Shown: positions 7,406 through 16,075, counted from the stretch's first letter. The stretch is DNA of 49,793 nt from an uncultured Clostridia bacterium (GCA_934500875.1 CAKSTL010000013.1:1-49793); one strand, 5' to 3'. Numbers and translations: made by a program. The notes: generated by a model not told the origin, from the sequence alone.

Positions 7406-9079
7406 TTATTTTACGCTGATAATACGGTCGCAGAAGTCCATAACTTCTTTTCTGTGCGTTACAATGATGAGCGTTTTGTTATTCATTGCCCTAAGGCTTT
7501 TTAAAAGGCTCAGTTCCGTATCTTTATCAAGCGCACTCGTTGCCTCGTCCAACAGGAGTATATCGGCGTTGTGATAAATGGCTCTTGCGACTGCAAGCCG
7601 CTGAATCTGCCCTTCGGAAAGTCCTGCTCCGCCCTCGCCGAGCATTGTGTCAAAGCCGTTTTCAAGCTTTGAAATCTCCTTATAAATCTGTGCATTTTTT
7701 GCACATTCGATAATTTTTTCTTCGCATATTTCATTTTCCGAAAATGCGATATTATCGCAAATTGTTCCCGAAACAAGCATATTTCCCTGCGGAACATACG
7801 AAAACATTTTTCGCATAGTTTTGTCAAAAGGGATCTTGCCATTTCTGCATTTTATGTAAATTTCACCGTCTGTCGGCGAAATTATACCCAACATCAATTT
7901 CAAAAACGTGCTTTTGCCTATTCCCGACCTTCCGCTGATTGCCACAAATTCATTCTTTTTAATGTTTAAATTAAGATTTTCGAGAATTTTCTTCTTTCCG
8001 TCGTACGAAAAGCACACATTTTCAAAGCAGATTTCCTGCATATCGGCATAAATTTTTTTAATCTGCACATCTGTTTTTGCGCCGTCAGACAGCAAAAATT
8101 CATCATCAATATCAAGAATTTCCATAATTCTTTCCGCAGAGGCAAGCGCCTGGTAATACTGCGGCAAAAGTGACGAAACCGTCCTGAACGGTGCGATTGA
8201 ATCGCCCACAAGCTGCAAAAGCGCCGTCAGTGTGCCGAACGTCATAACGCCCGCCGAAATCTTATATGCGCCGTACCCGAGTGCAAAATAATAACCTGCC
8301 GTAACAATGAGGTAAAACAAGATGTTTGCCGCAATACTGATGTTATTGCGTTTTAAAGCTATACGGAAATTTTTGTCCTGCAATTTTTTAAGATACGACA
8401 AAATCTTATTTTCATTGCCGAAAGACTTTATAACCAGCACATTTAAGAGAGAATCCTGCATAAATGACGATGTTTTTCCGTCGCTTTCCTGATAAAGCTT
8501 GTGCAATGCTTTAAATTTCTTTTTGTAAAGCCGTGCCGCTACGACAATGACGGGGCCTAAGATGATGCACATAAGAGCAAGAAATTTATCAAGCACAAAA
8601 AGCACATACAGGCTTAAAACAAGCCTTGATACAAGCGATATTGCCCCCGGTACAACCGTTGTGACCGAACTTGCAACCACACTTGCGTCATTATTAATTC
8701 TGTTGAGTAAATCCCCGGTGTGATACTTTGAAATTGAAAGGTAATCCTTTCGCAAAATCGAAGAAAACAAGTTTTTCTTCAAGTCTATTTTAAATTTACT
8801 TAAAACCCTGATATGTAAAAACGAAGCAAACGAATCGAGTGCAATATTTGCCGCCAAAAGTGCAACCAACCGAAGCATTTCGTAAAACAGCCTGCCTCTG
8901 AGATTGGGATTTGTTGCAGCGTCGATAACATTCTTTGAGCACAGTGCAAAATACACTGCCATAACCGAAACCGCCACCGAAACAAGCGTTAAAACCGCAA
9001 GGTACAAAAAATGCGGCGACGCACATTTTGCAATCCATTTAATTGCGGACGTGCTGTTTTTCTTCTCACTGCTGTTCAT
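7406..9079 (-). CDS. ABC exporter, fused membrane and ATPase domains
   Basis: This 557-residue half-transporter has about six membrane segments in residues 20-300 and an ATPase domain after about residue 345. The Walker A motif is SGRSGIGKST (near 381), the signature is GLSEGQIQRLAVARA (near 486), Walker B/D-loop is ILLLDEATSALD, and the H-loop is IIVTHR. There is no N-terminal C39 peptidase domain, so it does not cut a leader itself. It fits the MsbA/lasso-type exporter family. The start lies two bases after the PqqD-like stop, which shows tight coupling. Its likely cargo is the 55-residue peptide or its product; that is an inference from the operon. Confidence 0.9.
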   Translation of the reverse strand: MNSSEKKNSTSAIKWIAKCASPHFLYLAVLTLVSVAVSVMAVYFALCSKNVIDAATNPNLRGRLFYEMLRLVALLAANIALDSFASFLHIRVLSKFKIDLKKNLFSSILRKDYLSISKYHTGDLLNRINNDASVVASSVTTVVPGAISLVSRLVLSLYVLFVLDKFLALMCIILGPVIVVAARLYKKKFKALHKLYQESDGKTSSFMQDSLLNVLVIKSFGNENKILSYLKKLQDKNFRIALKRNNISIAANILFYLIVTAGYYFALGYGAYKISAGVMTFGTLTALLQLVGDSIAPFRTVSSLLPQYYQALASAERIMEILDIDDEFLLSDGAKTDVQIKKIYADMQEICFENVCFSYDGKKKILENLNLNIKKNEFVAISGRSGIGKSTFLKLMLGIISPTDGEIYIKCRNGKIPFDKTMRKMFSYVPQGNMLVSGTICDNIAFSENEICEEKIIECAKNAQIYKEISKLENGFDTMLGEGGAGLSEGQIQRLAVARAIYHNADILLLDEATSALDKDTELSLLKSLRAMNNKTLIIVTHRKEVMDFCDRIISVK

Positions 9080-9081
9080 AA

Positions 9082-9348
9082 TTATTCTTCGATAAGGCCG
9101 GCATCCGAAAGACTTTTGACAAATTCCTTCACGTCATCCTTAACCTCGGACACATCTGTTTCATACTCTTTTGCGAGCATTTCGGCAAGCTTCTGCTCCG
9201 TTACGTCCTCTTTGAGGCACTCCCACAAAAACGCACCCGTTTCGTTAAGGTTTATAATGGAAGAAAAATCCATAAAATTATCGCCCACCGGAACGACAAC
9301 ATAGTCGTCAATAACCTTTTTAACGATAAAACCTTCCTTAACTTTCAC
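9082..9348 (-). CDS. PqqD-like peptide-binding chaperone (RRE-type)
   Basis: This 88-residue protein matches the PqqD family: the conserved segment is NLNETGAFLWECLKEDVTEQ, followed by LAKEYETDVSEVKDDVKEFV and LSDAGLIEE. PqqD-like winged-helix domains bind RiPP leader peptides and present them to modifying enzymes. The start is GTG at 9348 with GGAGGT about 11 bases upstream. It is the first gene of the operon, directly behind a near-consensus promoter. No PqqE-type radical SAM enzyme is encoded nearby, so the enzyme it serves is either the HprK-like kinase or is encoded elsewhere. Confidence 0.9.
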   Translation of the reverse strand: MKVKEGFIVKKVIDDYVVVPVGDNFMDFSSIINLNETGAFLWECLKEDVTEQKLAEMLAKEYETDVSEVKDDVKEFVKSLSDAGLIEE

Positions 9349-9423
9349 GGTTTAAAAGCACCTCCGAACGGTTAAATACTGATAAGCCGGCATAAAACCC
9401 CGACCATAAATATTTACGTTATC

Positions 9424-9452
9424 ATTATAATACAACGCAAATTAAAAGTCAA
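9424..9452 (-). promoter_or_regulatory. Sigma-A promoter of the RiPP-like operon
   Basis: On the minus strand TTGACT (9452-9447) and TATAAT (9429-9424) are separated by exactly 17 bases. The predicted transcript starts near 9417, about 70 bases before the PqqD-like start codon. It implies vegetative, fairly strong expression. Confidence 0.85.
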
Positions 9453-9604
9453 CCGCAACAAAACATTTTCTCAATATTTGTAAAATTCGCACATAATTTT
9501 ATAAAAAAAATATTAAAAATCACAAAATGTTTGATAATTATATTGTTTCGGCTGAAATATTTGTCATTTTTTACACATCAAAAATCACATTTTCTTGCAA
9601 CTTT

Positions 9605-10570
9605 TCACTGATTTTTGCAAACAATCGAAATCCACTCTCCGCTTTGCTTGATTCTTTCGATTGCAAAGTATTTTTTAAGAGCTTCTTCAACCTCGTCGGC
9701 ACGGTTTATTATTATTCCCGACGTGATAAACGTGCCGCCTTTTTTCGTTAATTTCGCCGCCATGGGTGCGAGTGCGATAATTACATCCGCAATGATATTT
9801 GCCTCAACGACGTCGTATTTTTTAACCGATATTTTTTTAAAAAGCGATTTGTCGGACAGGACATTTCCCGACAGAACGGTGTATTTATCCTTATAAATGT
9901 TGTTGAGCGCCGCATTTTCGTACGCAATATGCACGCAGTTCGGGTCAATATCGAGCGCAGTGGCATTATCTGCACCCAGAAGCAGCGAAACAATTGACAA
10001 AATGCCGCTTCCGCAGCCGATATCAAGCACTTCATCGCCGGGATTTATAATGTTTTCAAGCTCTTCTATACACATTTTTGTGCTGTGATGAGTGCCTGTG
10101 CCGAAGCTCATTCCGGGATTGATTTTAAACACAATTCTGTCAGTTTCGGACTCCTTTTCCCACACCGGGCAAATTGTGATTTTTTTGCCGATATCAAGAA
10201 TTTTAAAATATTTTTTCCAGTTATTTGCCCAGTCCTCCTCGCAGACCGACTCGGTTTCAAGGCTTAAATCGCCGAATTTTTTGTCTGTGTCAAACGATTT
10301 CAAATATGCAAGCGCCCCCTTCACGTTTGCAATATTTTCAGCGAGATATTCGTTGTCCGCAAGATAAAAAATAACCTTTGTACCACCCTTTTTCTGCTCT
10401 ATAAGCTCGTCGTCAACCAAATCCCAAAACTGCTTGTTATGCTCAAGAAAGTCGTTAAAATCCGCCTCATCCTCAACCTGAGTGCCGTTTATGCCAATAT
10501 TCAAAAGCTGTCCGGTAACGCTTTCTATTCCTTCACTCGTTGTATGTATTATGCTTTTTATCCAGTTCAT
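9605..10570 (-). CDS. prmA: Ribosomal protein L11 methyltransferase
   Basis: This 321-residue protein has the PrmA hallmark PGMSFGTGTHHSTKMCIE (about residue 150) followed by the SAM-binding motif DEVLDIGCGSGILS. PrmA trimethylates ribosomal protein L11. The N-terminal ~100 residues correspond to the L11-recognition domain and the length is normal. ATG at 10570 follows GGAGG. The gene stands alone with its own promoter; I see no clear terminator in the AT-rich 256-base gap between it and the next operon. Confidence 0.92.
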   Translation of the reverse strand: MNWIKSIIHTTSEGIESVTGQLLNIGINGTQVEDEADFNDFLEHNKQFWDLVDDELIEQKKGGTKVIFYLADNEYLAENIANVKGALAYLKSFDTDKKFGDLSLETESVCEEDWANNWKKYFKILDIGKKITICPVWEKESETDRIVFKINPGMSFGTGTHHSTKMCIEELENIINPGDEVLDIGCGSGILSIVSLLLGADNATALDIDPNCVHIAYENAALNNIYKDKYTVLSGNVLSDKSLFKKISVKKYDVVEANIIADVIIALAPMAAKLTKKGGTFITSGIIINRADEVEEALKKYFAIERIKQSGEWISIVCKNQ

Positions 10571-10603
10571 ATTTTTCCTCCGAATTTATTCTTAACAGGT
10601 TAA

Positions 10604-10632
10604 AGTATAGCTAAACAGACTGCGTTTGTCAA
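10604..10632 (-). promoter_or_regulatory. Sigma-A promoter of prmA
   Basis: On the minus strand TTGACA (10632-10627) and TATACT (10609-10604) are 17 bases apart, 34 bases before the prmA start codon. Confidence 0.85.
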
Positions 10633-10638
10633 GTGACT

Positions 10639-10667
10639 GTATATCAAAACAGCTAAAGGGCATAATA
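10639..10667 (+). promoter_or_regulatory. Probable forespore (sigma-F/sigma-G) promoter of sigG
   Basis: GTATA at 10639-10643 and CATAATA at 10661-10667 are 17 bases apart, fitting the sigma-G consensus. The -10 also reads GGGCATAATA, which fits sigma-F. In Bacillus sigG is read by both factors. The site lies about 40 bases before the sigG start. Confidence 0.65.
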
Positions 10668-10707
10668 AAATTTGTGAACCGAAGAAAAATTTGGGAGGGC
10701 TTTTGTT

Positions 10708-11481
10708 TTGCTGATTAACAAGGTTGAAATCTGCGGCGTGAACACATCAAAGCTTCCGGTACTTTCAAACGACGAAAAAACAAAACTGCTCGAGAAAATA
10801 AAAAACGGCGATATGACCGCCAGGGAGGAATTTGTAAAGGGAAATTTAAGACTGGTTTTATCGGTAATACAGCGCTTTAACAACCGTGGCGAAAACGTTG
10901 ACGACCTGTTTCAGGTGGGATGTATCGGGCTCATTAAAGCGCTTGACAATTTTGATACAACGCTTAACGTTAAATTTTCGACATATGCCGTGCCTATGAT
11001 TATAGGCGAGCTTCGGCGGTATCTGAGGGATTATCAGCCCGTGAGGGTGTCAAGGTCTTTAAGGGACACCGCATATAAGGCGCTTCAGTTTAAAGAAAAA
11101 TTTGTGCGTGAAAACGAGCGCGACCCGAGCATTGAGGAAATTGCAAAGGCGCTTGAGATGAAAAAAGAGGATGTTTCGTTTGCATTGGATTCCATTCTTG
11201 CCCCCGTTTCGCTCTTTGAGCCTGTTTACAATGAGAGCGGCGACGCAATTTTTGTTATGGACCAGGTATCGGACGAAAAGAACACCGACGAAAACTGGAT
11301 TGAAGAAATTTCGCTCAAGGAGGCAATGCGAAAGCTTAACGAACGTGAGCGGCACATTTTAAATCTGCGTTTTTTCAAGGGCCGCACGCAAATTGAGGTT
11401 GCAAACGAGATAGGCATATCGCAGGCACAGGTTTCAAGGCTTGAAAAGAGCGCAATCGACCATATGAAAAAATATATATAA
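10708..11481 (+). CDS. sigG: Late forespore sigma factor SigG
   Basis: This 257-residue sigma-70 family protein carries the SigG-specific N-terminus KVEICGVNTSKLPVL and the segments LRLVLSVIQRFNNRGENVDD, DLFQVGCIGLIKALDNFD, STYAVPMIIGELRRYLRD and RVSRSLRDTAYKALQ. Region 4 ends IGISQAQVSRLEKSAI. It directs transcription in the engulfed forespore. The start is TTG at 10708, with GGGAGGG eight bases upstream. The upstream spoIIG-type genes (spoIIGA, sigE) are not adjacent as they are in Bacillus. A strong terminator follows. Confidence 0.95.
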   Translation: MLINKVEICGVNTSKLPVLSNDEKTKLLEKIKNGDMTAREEFVKGNLRLVLSVIQRFNNRGENVDDLFQVGCIGLIKALDNFDTTLNVKFSTYAVPMIIGELRRYLRDYQPVRVSRSLRDTAYKALQFKEKFVRENERDPSIEEIAKALEMKKEDVSFALDSILAPVSLFEPVYNESGDAIFVMDQVSDEKNTDENWIEEISLKEAMRKLNERERHILNLRFFKGRTQIEVANEIGISQAQVSRLEKSAIDHMKKYI

Positions 11482-11486
11482 AAGCG

Positions 11487-11514
11487 AAAAACCGTCTTTT
11501 TTAAGACGGTTTTT
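11487..11514. terminator. Bidirectional terminator between sigG and the DUF6062 gene
   Basis: A 12-bp perfect stem AAAAACCGTCTT/AAGACGGTTTTT (11487-11498 with 11503-11514) has a 4-base loop, with A/T tracts on both sides. It serves the converging sigG and recD2-comF-DUF6062 transcripts. Confidence 0.9.
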
Positions 11515-11518
11515 ATAT

Positions 11519-12250
11519 TTAATCCTCAAAATATCCCGATATTTTTTGTGTCGAGCGGATAAGAGCGTCGTGCGCATTTTCAAACTCGGTGTTTATATAA
11601 CGGTGGTCAAATTTTTTTATAAAGTTGCCCAAATCCCCAAGGTTGCGCTCAAGATGCGAAATTTCAATTTCGTAAAGTTTTTTTGCAAATTCTTCTTTTT
11701 TTGCGCCCTCTAAATTTTTGCATCCGCTTGCCAAAAGCTTTTCAAAATGCGGAATACAAAAGCCCTTTGAATTTATAAACTTTTGCTTAAATTCCGGCTC
11801 GGTATCATAAAGATAAATAAGATTATCCATAAATTTTTCCGATATTTCATCAAGCCTTGAACATATAACGCACGAGGCGTTAAGATTTTTAAGATTTTCG
11901 CCCTCTTTGGCAATCACAGCGTCAAAACCGTCCTTCTTCTTAAAAAATCCTTTATCGGATTTTTCGGCTTTTTCAAATCCCTCCTTTAAATTTTTGATAA
12001 TTTCCTGCATATGCGTCTGAGTAACAAGCGCACAGCTAAGCTTTTCGGGAGTATGGTAAATATCGCAAAAATGCTTTTTGCAAAAGCCTTTTTTGTTTGT
12101 CACCTCACGCACGTCCGGCTCCATCATACTCGCCCCGACGGTATATTCCACAAGCTTTTTTTCCTCGTCCTTCATAAAAGCGCACACCGCACACTCGCAG
12201 TTTTTATCAAATGCGTCGTTTATGGGAATTGTATATATTTTTTCTTTCAA
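11519..12250 (-). CDS. DUF6062 family protein
   Basis: This 243-residue cytoplasmic protein has several metal-type cysteine/histidine pairs: CECAVCAF near residue 18, GFCKKHFCDI near 56, ASCVICSRL in the middle and GFCIPHFEKLL later. The pattern (CxxC plus two CxxH-like sites) matches the DUF6062 family found in Clostridia, whose function is not known. The spaced cysteines suggest zinc or Fe-S binding. ATG at 12250 is six bases after comF, so it is the last gene of the recD2-comF unit. Confidence 0.7.
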   Translation of the reverse strand: MKEKIYTIPINDAFDKNCECAVCAFMKDEEKKLVEYTVGASMMEPDVREVTNKKGFCKKHFCDIYHTPEKLSCALVTQTHMQEIIKNLKEGFEKAEKSDKGFFKKKDGFDAVIAKEGENLKNLNASCVICSRLDEISEKFMDNLIYLYDTEPEFKQKFINSKGFCIPHFEKLLASGCKNLEGAKKEEFAKKLYEIEISHLERNLGDLGNFIKKFDHRYINTEFENAHDALIRSTQKISGYFED

Positions 12251-12256
12251 AGCATA

Positions 12257-13018
12257 TCACACCTTTATATTTTTTTCGTATTGCATCCCCGGAACTTCAA
12301 TTTTGAAATCTTCTTTAAAAATTTTTTCCTTCGTTTCACAAGCGCACATAACAAACACCTTTTCGGCGCCGTTCTTTTTAAGAATTCTTGCACATTCGTT
12401 TGCGGTTGCGCCGGTTGTAAAAATATCGTCAATAAGCATTACCGTTTTGCCCTTTACATCAAAACTGCCGTTAAACCTATAAGCGTTTCTTATAATCCTG
12501 CGCCTTTTTGCAGCCGTCATTTTGGAAATCGGCGGAAGATCTTTGACTTTGATTAAGAGATTGTCAATATACAAACCCGGAAGCTGTTTTTCAACAATCC
12601 GTGCCACAAGGTCGGACTGATTGTACCCTCTTTGCGCAAATCTTTTGTTTCCGAGCGGCACGCAGGTTATAACGTCAGAGTAAATAAAACGGTAATCCTC
12701 CTTGAGTTTGACCAGCATAATGTGTGCAAACGTCGGCGCAAGATAAGTCATATTGTGAAACTTAAACCTGAGCATTGCCCTTCTTGTGTGACCTTTGTAA
12801 TACGCTGCACACAAAGCGGAATCATAGTATTTCACATCAAAATTCCGTTTCGGGTTTTCGTTCGTAATGCATTTTGCAATGCAGCCCTCGCATATGCTCA
12901 GCGTACTTTTGTAATCAAGCATTTTTCCGCAGTGAATACATCTTTTCGGAAAGAATACGTTAAAAAGGTACTCCTTCACCCTTTTCAAAATTTTCTTTGC
13001 CGTCGCAGCCTTCATCAT
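12257..13018 (-). CDS. comF: ComF-family phosphoribosyltransferase-like protein
   Basis: This protein of up to 253 residues has an N-terminal zinc ribbon (RCIHCGK and ICEGCIAKC) and a C-terminal phosphoribosyltransferase motif VMLIDDIFTTGATANE. ComF homologs are needed for DNA uptake in competent bacteria, although many carriers are not known to be competent. ATG at 13018 has AGGGG just upstream but makes the gene overlap recD2 by 59 bases; GTG at 12976, which begins only a few residues before the zinc ribbon, would cut the overlap to 17 bases. It is flanked by recD2 and the DUF6062 gene in one transcript. Confidence 0.85.
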   Translation of the reverse strand: MMKAATAKKILKRVKEYLFNVFFPKRCIHCGKMLDYKSTLSICEGCIAKCITNENPKRNFDVKYYDSALCAAYYKGHTRRAMLRFKFHNMTYLAPTFAHIMLVKLKEDYRFIYSDVITCVPLGNKRFAQRGYNQSDLVARIVEKQLPGLYIDNLLIKVKDLPPISKMTAAKRRRIIRNAYRFNGSFDVKGKTVMLIDDIFTTGATANECARILKKNGAEKVFVMCACETKEKIFKEDFKIEVPGMQYEKNIKV

Positions 13019-15239
13019 TTGTGCCCCTAACCTCTGTCATAATTATGTCGTCGCAAAGACCCGAATATCTTTTCGTTTCTTTGTTGTTGTCAATCATCTT
13101 TTGCATTACACTTTCGCTTCCCACAAGCACCGCAACGTTTTTTGCCCTTGTCACAGCCGTATACAAAAGATTTCTGTTTATAAGCATATACGGCCCGTCG
13201 TATACCGGTATTATCACAATTTTGAACTCGCTGCCCTGCGATTTGTGCACCGTTATCGCATATGCAAGGTCAAGCTCGTCAAGATTTTTAAAATCGTATA
13301 CAACGCACCGCTCGTCCATTATCACCGTCACGTTTTTCAGCGAATGATTGATAAACTGAATATATCCCACATCACCGTTGAACACGCCGCTGCCCTCGCT
13401 GCCGTTTGAGATATCCGTCCACTTTATGTCGTAATTGTTGCGGTTTTGCATAACCTTGTCGCCCTCACGGAAGGTTATGTCGCCGAAATCCTTTTGGTTT
13501 TTCTTTATATCGAAGGGATTGATTTTCTTTTGCAGCATTGAGTTAAGATTAATTATCCCCGCAATGCCCTTTTTGTAGGGCGAAAGCACCTGAATATCAA
13601 AAGCGCCGACTCCGTATCTTTTCGGCAGCTTGTCTGTCACAAGCGAAACAATATACTCCGTCCCCTTGACCGCATCAGGAAGATTTGCGAAGAAAAAATC
13701 GGTGTTTTCGCCGTTGGATACAGGAAGTTTTCCGTTTATTATACGGTGAGCGTTGACAACAATCATACTCTTTTCGGCTTGCCTGAAAATTTCGGTAAGA
13801 TATGTCGTTTTTGCAATACCGCTTTTTATAATGTCCTTTAAAACATTTCCCGGTCCCACCGACGGAAGCTGATTTATATCGCCCGCCATAATAAGGCGGC
13901 TGCCCTTTTTTATCGCCTTCAGTAGGCTTTGCATAATAAGAATGTCTACCATTGACATCTCATCCACAATTATAACGTCGTGTCCGAGCGGATTTTCCTC
14001 GTCAACGCAAAACGTAAGGTTGTCGTCGCCGTCCGAATAGCCTGCGCCCAGAAGGCGGTGAATGGTTTTTGCCTCCATACCGCATATCTGGCTCATACGC
14101 TTTGCGGCCCTTCCGGTAGGCGCTGTCAGCACCGTTTTTAAAGAGCGCATTTCCAAAAGCTTTAAAACCGTGTTTATAATCGTGGTTTTGCCCGTTCCGG
14201 GTCCGCCGGTTATAATGCTTACACCGCATTTTACAGCGTTTATAACCGCCTCTTTCTGATTGTCGGCAAGGTTTATCCCCTGCCTTTTTTCAATCTGCTC
14301 AATTTCTTTCAAGAGTTTTTTGCCGTCTTCTTCAAACGAAACGCCTGCAAGGGCGGTTATCTTTTCGGCAACGTACATTTCGGCATTGTAGTGCGCAAAA
14401 TAATAAATTTTTTCTTCGTTTCCGTCCTTTTTTGAAACGATAAATTTCTGATAAATAAGCGATTCTATTGCAAATTCAATTTCCGCACCGTCAGCATTAA
14501 GAAGCCTTGAAGATTCCGAAACCAAAACGTTTCTCGGAAGATATGTATGCCCGAAAAGCGTGTTCGACTTAAGCACATACAGCGTGCCCGATTTTATTCT
14601 GTTTGCATTATCCTTTGCAAATCCCATTGAAAGCGCAATGCCATCGGCGGTTTTAAAGCCCACTCCGTCAATTTCGTCGCACAGAATGTACGGATTTTGC
14701 TTTATAAACTCCACTGCGCCCGAGCCGATTTTCTTATAAATTTTTGCCGCAAGATTTACCGATACCGAATACTGCTGCAAAAACATAACAAGCTGGGACG
14801 CACCCATTTTTTCAATATAGCTTTGGCTTATAATGATGGCCTTGTTCGGGCTTATTCCGTTTATTTGCGCAAGCTTTAAAGGATGATTTTCTATTACGTC
14901 CAGCGTATCATCGCCGAACATTTCAACAATTTTTTTAGCCGTCGCCTCTCTTACGCCCTTTATAATTCCGCTTGAAAGATACTTTAAAATTGCGCTCTTT
15001 CCCTTTGGTGCGCACTTTTCATACGTTTCTGTTTTAAACTGCTCGCCGTATGTCTGATGATTTACCCATCTTCCCGAAATTTTGAGCCTGTCGCCCTCGG
15101 CAACCGACGGCATATACCCTACTGCGGTAAACGTTATATCCTCCGTTTCAAATTCCGCAATCGTATAGCCGTTATCTTCGTTCTGATATATAATTTCGGC
15201 AACAGAGCCGACATAGCTTTCAAGCGGTGCTTCTGCCAT
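12960..15239 (-). CDS. recD2: RecD2-type ATP-dependent DNA helicase
   Basis: This 759-residue superfamily-1B helicase has an N-terminal OB-like part (VGSVAEIIYQNEDNGYTIAE), helix-hairpin-helix repeats (residues ~90-200), Walker A ITGGPGTGKTTI near residue 345, Walker B VIIVDEMSMVD, and the C-terminal motif YAITVHKSQGSEFKIVIIP. RecD2 is a 5'-3' helicase that acts without RecBC and is linked to DNA repair. The length is typical. ATG at 15239 follows AAAGGA. It has its own promoter, and the 3' end overlaps the comF reading frame. Confidence 0.92.
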   Translation of the reverse strand: MAEAPLESYVGSVAEIIYQNEDNGYTIAEFETEDITFTAVGYMPSVAEGDRLKISGRWVNHQTYGEQFKTETYEKCAPKGKSAILKYLSSGIIKGVREATAKKIVEMFGDDTLDVIENHPLKLAQINGISPNKAIIISQSYIEKMGASQLVMFLQQYSVSVNLAAKIYKKIGSGAVEFIKQNPYILCDEIDGVGFKTADGIALSMGFAKDNANRIKSGTLYVLKSNTLFGHTYLPRNVLVSESSRLLNADGAEIEFAIESLIYQKFIVSKKDGNEEKIYYFAHYNAEMYVAEKITALAGVSFEEDGKKLLKEIEQIEKRQGINLADNQKEAVINAVKCGVSIITGGPGTGKTTIINTVLKLLEMRSLKTVLTAPTGRAAKRMSQICGMEAKTIHRLLGAGYSDGDDNLTFCVDEENPLGHDVIIVDEMSMVDILIMQSLLKAIKKGSRLIMAGDINQLPSVGPGNVLKDIIKSGIAKTTYLTEIFRQAEKSMIVVNAHRIINGKLPVSNGENTDFFFANLPDAVKGTEYIVSLVTDKLPKRYGVGAFDIQVLSPYKKGIAGIINLNSMLQKKINPFDIKKNQKDFGDITFREGDKVMQNRNNYDIKWTDISNGSEGSGVFNGDVGYIQFINHSLKNVTVIMDERCVVYDFKNLDELDLAYAITVHKSQGSEFKIVIIPVYDGPYMLINRNLLYTAVTRAKNVAVLVGSESVMQKMIDNNKETKRYSGLCDDIIMTEVRGTNDEGCDGKENFEKGEGVPF

Positions 15240-15285
15240 TTTATCAATCCTTTTGAAAATACTTTCTTAAATTACAACAATTTTA

Positions 15286-15314
15286 ATTATAGCTTTTTTA
15301 AGCTTTAAAGTCAA
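15286..15314 (-). promoter_or_regulatory. Sigma-A promoter of recD2
   Basis: On the minus strand TTGACT (15314-15309) and TATAAT (15291-15286) are 17 bases apart. Its -35 box lies four bases from the -35 box of the divergent trmB promoter. Confidence 0.85.
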
Positions 15315-15318
15315 TATA

Positions 15319-15347
15319 TTGACATTTTTTTGACTGGATGTTATACT
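15319..15347 (+). promoter_or_regulatory. Sigma-A promoter of trmB
   Basis: TTGACA at 15319-15324 and TATACT at 15342-15347 are separated by 17 bases. The predicted transcript starts near 15354, leaving a leader of only about 30 bases before the trmB start. Confidence 0.85.
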
Positions 15348-15384
15348 TGTACGGAGTTTGTAATTGGAAAGGATACTTATTTTT

Positions 15385-16020
15385 ATGCGTATGAGAAAGA
15401 AAAAGCACAGAGAGGATCGTCTTTTGCTGTGCTCGGATTACATAATAGATGATTTTGAAAACATTAAAAACGGAATTTCGCACATTTTTGACAACGAAAA
15501 TCCCGTTTTTCTTGAAATCGGCTGCGGAAAAGGAAGGTTTATAACCGAAACCGCACTGAAAAATCCCGATATAAATTTTATTGCGGCGGAAAAAAATCTT
15601 GACGTGCTTTTGCTTGCGGCGGAAAAAATCAAAAGCGCCGGCATAAAAAACGTAAGATTTTTGCCCGGCGACGCACTCGCCTTTGCAGAATATAACGGCG
15701 GAAAAACGTTTGAGCGCATTTACATAAACTTTTGCGACCCGTGGAAGAAAAATCGCTATGCAAAAAGAAGGCTTACACACAAAAACTTTCTTTCGATTTA
15801 CAAAAAAATACTCAAAGACGGCGGAGAAGTTCACTTTAAAACCGATAACGCAAGCCTTTTTGAGTTTTCGCTCAATTCGTTTTCCGATTTCGGGCTTCGT
15901 ATGAAAAACATCACATTAGACCTTCACAACAGCGGATTTGAAGGAAACGTTATGACCGAATACGAACAGCTTTTTTCCGACAAGGGTCAGCCCATTTACC
16001 GCTGCGAGGCTGTATTTTAA
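15385..16020 (+). CDS. trmB: tRNA (guanine-N7-)-methyltransferase
   Basis: This 211-residue SAM-dependent enzyme makes m7G46 in tRNA. The SAM motif is FLEIGCGKGRFITE near residue 50, and the TrmB motif INFCDPWKKNRYAKRRLTH comes later, with HFKTDNASLFEFS toward the C-terminus. ATG at 15385 (MRMRKKKHRED) is chosen because the family starts this way and AAAGGA lies upstream; TTG at 15364 is in frame but falls on that ribosome site. Confidence 0.95.
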   Translation: MRMRKKKHREDRLLLCSDYIIDDFENIKNGISHIFDNENPVFLEIGCGKGRFITETALKNPDINFIAAEKNLDVLLLAAEKIKSAGIKNVRFLPGDALAFAEYNGGKTFERIYINFCDPWKKNRYAKRRLTHKNFLSIYKKILKDGGEVHFKTDNASLFEFSLNSFSDFGLRMKNITLDLHNSGFEGNVMTEYEQLFSDKGQPIYRCEAVF

Positions 16021-16032
16021 AAAATTTAAAAA

Positions 16033-16070
16033 GCCTTTATATCCGGCGTTTTCTAACCTGATATAAAGGC
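16033..16070. terminator. Bidirectional terminator between trmB and the DUF6472 gene
   Basis: A 10-bp perfect stem GCCTTTATAT/ATATAAAGGC (16033-16042 with 16061-16070) is flanked by A-rich and T-rich tracts. It lies between the converging stops of trmB (16020) and the small minus-strand gene (16076). Confidence 0.8.
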
Positions 16071-16075
16071 AATTT

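Noticed and set aside
3466..9348. Lasso-peptide cluster
   Set aside because: PqqD, kinase and exporter fit, but no asparagine-synthetase-like cyclase or transglutaminase-like B2 protease is encoded, so the lasso label is not supported.
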